This document shows, in pieces, positions 8,110-12,525 of a stretch of DNA of 12,525 nucleotides; the first letter of the stretch is position 1, and each line of letters begins with the position of its first letter. Source of the DNA: RGIG8745 sp964554265 (GTDB lineage: Bacteria > Bacteroidota > Bacteroidia > Bacteroidales > Bacteroidaceae). The translations under genes and the position numbers were made by a program. Location: NCBI GenBank assembly GCA_964554265.1, contig CAZKOB010000108.1, forward strand, positions 1 through 12,525. The letters are read 5' to 3'. A model generated the notes under the pieces. The model did no database searches. It was not told the DNA's origin and worked only from the letters and a program-made list of their open reading frames with translations.

Positions 8110-8118
8110 TAATTTTGC
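8110..8118 (+). promoter_or_regulatory. -7 promoter element of the 8159 sigma gene
   Basis: TAATTTTGC is a perfect TAnnTTTG match about 40 bp before the ATG. The T-run at 8086-8089, 20 bp upstream, is a poor -33 candidate. The 303-bp divergent region 7856-8158 holds this promoter and the one on the opposite strand; I see no gene or other structure in it. Confidence 0.55.
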
Positions 8119-8158
8119 ACCGTCGAAAGATAACAAGCATACACTTAAAATCTGAGAA

Positions 8159-8701
8159 ATGGAAACAAAATCTAATTTTGAAAACCGTAAGGCAGATAAT
8201 CGCAAGCTGCTTATTGCTTCTGCTTTTGTAGAACATAGAAGTTCACTTATGAGCTATGTGCTTTATCGGATTAAAGACATGGAAGAGAGCGAGGATATTG
8301 TACAAGATGTTTTTCTTAAGCTGTTGGAAGTGGGGGATGTGGTGTGTCCTGCGACGATAAAGAGTTTTCTTTTCACTATTGCGCAGAATATAATTGTAGA
8401 TCGCTTACGCCGTACAATGAAACGTACAGAGATATACAGCTATATATATGACAATGCTGCCGTGTCTGTGAATACCACAGAAGAAACGGTGTGTGCCGAC
8501 GCTTTGGAACAGGCAGAGAAGACAATGGTGGCAAGGCTTTCCGAACAGCGTCGAAAGGTGTATGTACTGAGCCGTTATGGAGGCAGAAGTGTGGGTGAAA
8601 TTGCTTCCTCCTTGAGTATCAGCACGAGGACAGTGGAGGCACACTTGTTTCATGGAAGACGTATTGTGAGGACATATCTTAAAAAGGTTTGTGGATATTG
8701 A
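8159..8701 (+). CDS. ECF sigma-70 family RNA polymerase factor
   Basis: A 180-residue cytoplasmic sigma factor reduced to regions 2 and 4. Region 2 spans about 18-86, with MEESEDIVQDVFLKLLEV (41-58) for core binding and IKSFLFTIAQNIIVDRLRR (67-85) for promoter -10 recognition. Region 4 spans about 118-176, with the helix-turn-helix RSVGEIASSLSISTRTVEAH (143-162). The linker is short. In Bacteroidota such factors are often followed by a FecR-type anti-sigma and SusC/SusD genes; none follows here. The gene is monocistronic, with a strong terminator 124 bp downstream, and is divergent from the membrane AraC regulator across a 303-bp promoter region. The nearest gene downstream is the T9SS cargo gene 1.4 kb away; a regulatory link is only a possibility. 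Confidence 0.92.
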   Translation: METKSNFENRKADNRKLLIASAFVEHRSSLMSYVLYRIKDMEESEDIVQDVFLKLLEVGDVVCPATIKSFLFTIAQNIIVDRLRRTMKRTEIYSYIYDNAAVSVNTTEETVCADALEQAEKTMVARLSEQRRKVYVLSRYGGRSVGEIASSLSISTRTVEAHLFHGRRIVRTYLKKVCGY

Positions 8702-8824
8702 TTCTTATGAGAAGTGTATGGCTTGTATTTTTTTTCATATTGTAATTGAAAGTTAGTGTTATTAGTTAGTAATAGGAGTGTTGTTTTTGTTGAGGTATAA
8801 AGATTGATTCATGATTAATTTTTT

Positions 8825-8862
8825 ACGAGAATCCGGCTGGTTAGTCGGGTTCTCGTTTTTTT
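8825..8862 (+). terminator. strong rho-independent terminator
   Basis: ACGAGAATCCGGC (8825-8837) pairs with GTCGGGTTCTCGT (8844-8856) as a 13-bp stem with two G-T pairs and a 6-nt loop, followed by a run of T. It ends the 8159-8701 sigma-gene transcript. Confidence 0.9.
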
Positions 8863-8920
8863 GCTTGTAGGTTAAGAAGCGGATGTCGCATGGACTTAAA
8901 ACCAACATTTAGATGATGTA

Positions 8921-8937
8921 CGAAAATCGCTTCAAAA
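8921..8937 (+). repeat. 17-bp direct repeat, left copy
   Basis: CGAAAATCGCTTCAAAA here matches CGAAAATCACTTCAAAA at 11685-11701 with one mismatch, same strand. The two copies bound about 2.78 kb that contains the left arm and the T9SS cargo gene. The rest of 8863-9019 shows a C-run and a T-run but no gene. Confidence 0.5.
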
Positions 8938-9019
8938 CAGAACAATCTTCCCCCCCTACGAGAAACTTTACAAATATCCGGTTCTTGTCATAAATTACGC
9001 GTTTTTTTTGACAATCTGA

Positions 9020-9680
9020 AATGTTAAAATTCAAGGCTCCGAGAATCGCGTAAATTCGGCCGGACCTTGCCGGAGTCCCGTTTGCGCGATTCTGAGGACG
9101 TTTTCAGGCCTTAATCGTAAAATGTAAAAATAATATAATTTGCACTCTGAAAAGATACATTTGTTTACATTTGTGCGTGCTTTGCCTGAAAAAAGAGTAC
9201 GCCGGAAATAAATTTCGTTCACCTTGAAAATGGCCTTAAAGTGCCTTGTAAAAAAATTTTCAGGGTGAACGAAATTTATTTTCAAGGTGAACGGGTTTGA
9301 AAAGGTCCGTTTTTCGGGCTGAAATCCGGTGTGCCACAATCTAATTTCTTAAAGAAATTAAAATCGGATTTTTCGATGCCACGAAAAACAAGGATGGGTT
9401 TTGGCGGAGAAAAACAAGAGTATCGGAGAAGGAATTTTATAACCTGCTGATTATCAGCACATCCTATTTTTGCTCCCATCTATACTTCTTGCACCTGAAA
9501 CTGCATCGTTCCACTAAAATAACATTTCATTGATTATCAAGCACTTATCAATAAAACATCAAAAATTCAACGACTGGTAAAGCGTGAATGAATCTTAATT
9601 ATGTTAATAAACTCCGTCCGCCACATGTGGACTTGGTATCAAAAAGAAAGAGAAAATGCCACCAGGAAAGACATCTGCTT
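9020..9680 (-). repeat. left arm of a ~660-bp diverged inverted repeat pair
   Basis: Read on the minus strand, this stretch aligns with 11813-12480 read on the plus strand along nearly its full length, with small gaps; roughly three quarters of the bases agree by eye. Anchors shared by the arms include GAATCGC blocks near 9040 and 9087, GATACAT near 9153, the GTTCACCTTGAAAAT cluster (9217-9292), ATGCCACGAAAAACA near 9376, the palindromes CTGATTATCAG (9447-9457) and TTGATTATCAA (9530-9540), and TATCAAAAAGAAAG near 9637. Nothing in it looks like a transposase. A 102-codon minus frame (9031-9339) also exists in the other arm, but the differences do not favour third codon positions clearly, so I do not call it a gene. 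Confidence 0.85.
9217..9292. repeat. 15-bp dyad repeats in the left arm (one forward, two reverse)
   Basis: GTTCACCTTGAAAAT at 9217-9231 (forward), ATTTTCAGGGTGAAC at 9256-9270 (reverse, one mismatch) and ATTTTCAAGGTGAAC at 9278-9292 (reverse, exact). Each unit has TTCA-N3-TGAA symmetry. The first two face each other across a 24-bp spacer containing TTAAAGTGCCTTGTAAAAAA. Confidence 0.9.
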
Positions 9681-9744
9681 AAAGCCACTTCAAAAACAGG
9701 ACCGTCTAAAAAGGCTGTAAGTTTCCCGGATCCGGCATATAAAT

Positions 9745-9783
9745 CCCCGGACGCATTTCACAACGCATCCGGGGGAGCGCTCC
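9745..9783. repeat. GC-rich hairpin plus palindrome inside the AT-rich spacer
   Basis: CCCCGGACGC (9745-9754) pairs with GCATCCGGGG (9765-9774) with one mismatch and a 10-nt loop; the 10-bp palindrome GGAGCGCTCC (9774-9783) follows. There is no T-run, so it is not a typical terminator. Its trailing GGGGGAGC (9771-9778) also ends the hairpin at 1-33. Confidence 0.6.
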
Positions 9784-9960
9784 GTTTAACTTAACCGATC
9801 TTATTTCTTAAAAACTCTATTATTATGTACTAATACGGCGCAAATATGCAATCTATATTGTATATAAAGTATAAATATTATATATATTTTTTTATTTATG
9901 CCCATAAATAATATATATATATTTGCATTAAATTTCAAATATACCGATATATTAACAACT
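9784..9960. other. very AT-rich tract upstream of the cargo gene
   Basis: About 9835-9960 is almost entirely A and T, with TATATA runs. It separates the left arm from the promoter and leader of the 10094 gene. It could act as an UP-type or easily melted element, or mark an insertion junction; I see no gene in it. Confidence 0.5.
9918..9926 (+). promoter_or_regulatory. -7 promoter element of the T9SS cargo gene
   Basis: TATATTTGC is a perfect TAnnTTTG match in the AT-rich tract. The -33 region (about 9895) is only TTTATG. The predicted transcript would have a leader of about 160 nt, unusually long. Confidence 0.45.
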
Positions 9961-10004
9961 TAAATCTTAATAAGAAACAGAAAGTAACGAGACAGACAAT
10001 CGGG

Positions 10005-10097
10005 ATGCAGACCGTACAGGTGCGGCTCGCCCACAAGGGAACAAGTAACAATCAATCAATAACCAAAAGGAATCAAAAACAAAACCATAAGATATGA
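10005..10097 (+). other. possible 30-codon leader ORF overlapping the cargo gene start
   Basis: ATG 10005 opens a 30-residue basic frame (MQTVQVRLAHKGTSNNQ and onward) that ends at TGA 10095-10097. That stop overlaps the cargo gene's ATG at 10094 in the form ATGA. It lies in the GC-richer part of the leader, which may instead be RNA structure. There is no family resemblance. Confidence 0.2.
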
Positions 10098-11434
10098 AAA
10101 GAATATTGACAATGATCTCCTTACTTGTAGCAATTAGTGCATGGGGACAAAGTAATCAAAAGATTATTATAACAGATAAAGGGGGTAATCGGGAACAGTA
10201 TCTCACAGCAACTCATCCGGAGTTTTCATATCAAGGAAAGATCAGTCTTTTTGTGTATGAAAGCATATATCCTTATAGTGATAATGCAGAAGAGCAACCA
10301 ACCAATATCACGTTCTACGATGAAGATCTCAATCCCGGTAAGAGCATTCAAATTCCTGTGAAGACAACAACAATTTACCGTGAAAAGAAAGAAAGGGAAA
10401 ATGTTGGCAGTGTTACTCTGTCATTCTCCTATAATGGTGAACATATTTATGATTATGATACAAATGTTTCATCATTTACGGTAGAAACAGCAAAGTCATA
10501 TCTTTCACAGAGAGGAGTAGAAATTGAAAGCCAAGAGACCAAGGAGGATGGTACATATTTCTATGTTGAATTTTACAAAGATGAAATATATGGAAAAATC
10601 TATCCCACAAAATTTTATTGTCTTGCATCTGATGGCTCTTTTTTTGCAAAGTATTGTGAATACGAGGAATCTGCCAGCTATACAGGAGTATGGGTTGATG
10701 GAGAACGTAAAGTATATCGTAAAGATGGTGTGGTGACATTCGCCCCCATGTCTTTCTTTAATTATGACGTATGTGGATATGACGGACATCCTATTTATAT
10801 ATCTCAGACCCTTTTCAATGACGATGAGAAATTCGAATACATTGTACCGTTTGCTGATGAATCCATCTCAAGAGTAGAAGGGGATGACAGGGATAGAGAT
10901 GGTACCATAGATAGTTACGAAAAATATTATGGCTATCCTAATGCCGGCTTCAATGTTATGTCTGAAGATGGAACGATTCTCCAAACAATTAAATATGACG
11001 GGGATTTTGCTGCGAATTCTTATTGGGGGGGCTATGATGGTATTAGCGTGATAAAGATAAATGGTAAAATATATATAGAAGTGGAGGGCTGTGTAATAGA
11101 TGAAAATGAAAACGAATGCACTTCAAAATCCGCGACGTTGATATTCGCATTAGACAAAGAGACAAATTCCATCAAAAGAATCGCAAAACACATTGGTATG
11201 AATGTCCGTCCAACTATAGCTGATAGTTATGAACCTATAACCATAGAACTGGATGATGATGCGGTAAATGAAATTACTGTAACAAATGCTGCAGGACAAA
11301 CGGTAAAGCGGATACCGGTGAATGCAGGACAGAGACAAGTGACATTCAGTTCACAAGGATTGAGTAAAGGCCTGAATGTAATTAATGCAAGAGGGAAGAA
11401 TGGTAATAACAATTGCAAGATCATAGTGAAGTAA
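10094..11434 (+). CDS. secreted type IX secretion cargo protein of unknown family
   Basis: A 446-residue protein with a signal peptide (MKRILTMISLLVAISAWG, 1-18) and a C-terminal T9SS type A-like sorting domain (about 380-446: ITVTNAAGQTVKRIPV at 394-409, the QGLSKGLNVINARG turn at 421-434, KIIVK end). In this family the domain directs export across the outer membrane by the Por machinery and is then removed. The middle is rich in Tyr, Asp and Glu and looks beta-rich; I recognise no enzyme family. A perfect EF-hand-type calcium loop stands at 265-276 (Asp265, Asp267, Asp269, Gly270, Ile272, Glu276), probably structural. The start follows from the signal peptide. The gene is monocistronic, has a promoter in an AT-rich tract and a strong terminator, looks more AT-rich than the 294-3850 cluster, and lies between two inverted repeat arms, which suggests an accessory, possibly acquired gene. 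Confidence 0.85.
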   Translation: MKRILTMISLLVAISAWGQSNQKIIITDKGGNREQYLTATHPEFSYQGKISLFVYESIYPYSDNAEEQPTNITFYDEDLNPGKSIQIPVKTTTIYREKKERENVGSVTLSFSYNGEHIYDYDTNVSSFTVETAKSYLSQRGVEIESQETKEDGTYFYVEFYKDEIYGKIYPTKFYCLASDGSFFAKYCEYEESASYTGVWVDGERKVYRKDGVVTFAPMSFFNYDVCGYDGHPIYISQTLFNDDEKFEYIVPFADESISRVEGDDRDRDGTIDSYEKYYGYPNAGFNVMSEDGTILQTIKYDGDFAANSYWGGYDGISVIKINGKIYIEVEGCVIDENENECTSKSATLIFALDKETNSIKRIAKHIGMNVRPTIADSYEPITIELDDDAVNEITVTNAAGQTVKRIPVNAGQRQVTFSSQGLSKGLNVINARGKNGNNNCKIIVK

Positions 11435-11441
11435 TTTGTAT

Positions 11442-11480
11442 AGTGCATGGCTGATGCTAAAAACAGCCATGCACTTTTTT
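11442..11480 (+). terminator. strong rho-independent terminator of the cargo gene
   Basis: AGTGCATGGCTG (11442-11453) pairs perfectly with CAGCCATGCACT (11464-11475) over a 10-nt A-rich loop and runs into six T, 8 bp after the stop codon. Confidence 0.93.
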
Positions 11481-11720
11481 ATGTTAGATTTCTCTCTAAT
11501 TCAAGATGGTATTTTTGCATGAAATCGAACTCGTCAGAGGTAAAACAGGTTGAATTCCGGATAATTTTTGTAACTTCACCATGAAGAAAATTTTTCCTGA
11601 CTTCGTAGAAAAATACGTTAAAATATACAAGTACTTAAATTCAAATAGGTTATAATTCTAATATTTGCGATTTCAGGTGACAGGCGAAAATCACTTCAAA
11701 AGTTAGGTTTGTTGTTTTTA
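11481..11720. other. gene-less spacer with promoter-like elements and the right 17-bp repeat
   Basis: TATTTTTGC at 11510-11518 is a perfect -7 match. Two tiny overlapping frames follow (21 codons from ATG 11519; 24 codons from ATG 11581), too short to call genes. CGAAAATCACTTCAAAA (11685-11701) repeats the 8921-8937 sequence. Confidence 0.4.
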
Positions 11721-11814
11721 TGCAGGTGTATTCACAGATTCTTCTTATACTTCTTATGGCTGTGAATACATCTGCTTTAAATTACAAGCTGAGTCTGTGG
11801 ATACACCTGCAAAA
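11721..11814. repeat. TCTGTGAATACACCTGCA repeat family, three copies
   Basis: TGCAGGTGTATTCACAGA (11721-11738) is the exact reverse complement of 48-65. CTGTGAATACATCTGC (11760-11775) and TCTGTGGATACACCTGCA (11794-11811) are forward copies with one mismatch each. The outer pair could form an 18-bp stem with one G-T or A-C mismatch around a 55-nt loop. Confidence 0.85.
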
Positions 11815-12480
11815 GCATCTGTCTTTCTCAGAGACATTTCTTCTTTCTTTTTGACACAGAGTCCACCCATAGCGGACGGACTTTCATTAACATAATTAAG
11901 GTTCGTTTACACTTTATTGATTACTGATTTTTTGAGTTTTTATTGATAAGCAACTGATAATCAATAGAATGCTATTTCAGCAAGAATGATGCGGTTTCAG
12001 ATGCAGGGAGTATAGTTGGGGCAAAATAGGATGCATTGATAATCAACAGGTTATAAAAATTCTTGCCTGATATTCTTGTTTTTTGCTGCCGGAATCAATC
12101 TTTGTTTTTCGTGGCATTGAAAAATCCGATTTCAATATTTTTAAGAATTAATTTTGTGCAACATTCAACTTCGGCCCGAAAAACGGACTTCCTCAAACCC
12201 GTTCACCTTGAAAATAAATTCCGTTCACCTTGAAAATGTTTTTAAAGTGCCTTATAAAAAAGTTTTGTTCACCTTGAAAATTTATTTTCAGCGTACTCTT
12301 TTTTCAGGCAAGGTACGTGCGAGTGTGAATAGATGTATCTTTCCCAGATTAAATTTATATTATTTTTACATTCCGAATTCAAGGCCTGAAAACGGCCTCA
12401 GAATCGCACAAACGGCACTTCGGCAAAGTCCGGACGATTTTATGCGATTCTGCGAGGCCTTGATTTTAACAGTAAGCATT
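11813..12480 (+). repeat. right arm of the ~660-bp diverged inverted repeat pair
   Basis: Plus-strand counterpart of 9020-9680 in opposite orientation. Shared anchors are CTTTTTGACAC near 11850, CATAATTAAG near 11890, the dyads TGATAATCAA (11955-11964) and TTGATAATCAA (12036-12046), TGTTTTTCGTGGCAT near 12103, the GTTCACCTTGAAAAT cluster, GTACTCTTTTTTCAGGCAA near 12293, and GAATCGC blocks near 12401. A 110-codon plus frame (12154-12486) resembles the minus frame of the left arm at the protein level, but this follows from the DNA similarity. Confidence 0.85.
12201..12281 (+). repeat. 15-bp dyad repeats in the right arm (three forward)
   Basis: GTTCACCTTGAAAAT occurs exactly at 12201-12215, 12223-12237 and 12267-12281, all on the plus strand. 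The 29-bp spacer between the second and third copies contains TTAAAGTGCCTTATAAAAAA, on the same strand as its counterpart in the left arm although the arms are inverted. Confidence 0.92.
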
Positions 12481-12525
12481 AACTGAAGTACAGGATGCAT
12501 CTCCAAAATATGACAACATCGGCTA

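Noticed and set aside
8863..9019. Possible gene between the sigma-gene terminator and the left arm
   Set aside because: No open frame with a plausible start; only homopolymer runs and the 17-bp repeat are visible.
9217..9292. Possible CRISPR-like array
   Set aside because: Only three short units in mixed orientation with unequal spacers (24 and 7 bp), no leader and no cas genes.
9031..9339. 102-codon minus frame in the left arm, similar to the 110-codon plus frame (12154-12486) in the right arm
   Set aside because: The protein similarity follows from the arm DNA similarity. Base differences occur at all three codon positions, the flipped core changes part of the reading, and no domain or start context supports a gene.
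9588..9794. 68-codon plus frame starting in the left arm
   Set aside because: It runs through the arm end, then a hairpin and palindrome. The matching frame in the right arm stops early, and the composition does not look like a folded protein.

Overview
The window looks like a Bacteroidales chromosome (Bacteroides/Prevotella type). Several likely start regions carry the Bacteroidota -7 promoter element TAnnTTTG and lack Shine-Dalgarno sequences. One gene encodes a type IX secretion cargo protein, and another encodes a propeller/Y_Y_Y/AraC membrane regulator; both types are characteristic of this phylum.

Layout. (1) 1-131 is the C-terminal end of an unidentified gene cut by the window edge. 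(2) 294-3850 is a same-strand housekeeping cluster: threonylcarbamoyl-AMP synthase (tRNA t6A modification), a CLC chloride channel/transporter with two CBS domains, and methionyl-tRNA formyltransferase. The first and last both serve translation. (3) 3994-4587 is a stand-alone ECF sigma factor with a double repeat in its leader and two terminator hairpins behind it. (4) 4976-7855, on the minus strand, encodes a 959-residue membrane sensor-regulator that joins a periplasmic propeller directly to a cytoplasmic AraC DNA-binding domain, with no kinase or receiver. It is transcribed divergently from a second ECF sigma factor (8159-8701), which has its own terminator. (5) 8860-12525 is an accessory, repeat-rich stretch. 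One AT-rich gene for a secreted T9SS cargo protein of unknown family (10094-11434) sits between two diverged arms of about 660 bp in inverted orientation (9020-9680 and 11813-12480). No transposase or integrase gene is present.

The most unusual signal is in those arms. Each carries three copies of a 15-bp sequence with TTCA-N3-TGAA dyad symmetry. The short spacer beside them points the same way in both arms although the arms themselves are inverted, so it has been flipped relative to its surroundings in one of them. A second repeat family, core TCTGTGAATACACCTGCA, links the coding tail at the window start with the inner side of the right arm 11.7 kb away. Repeat similarities were judged by eye; no alignment or database search was run.
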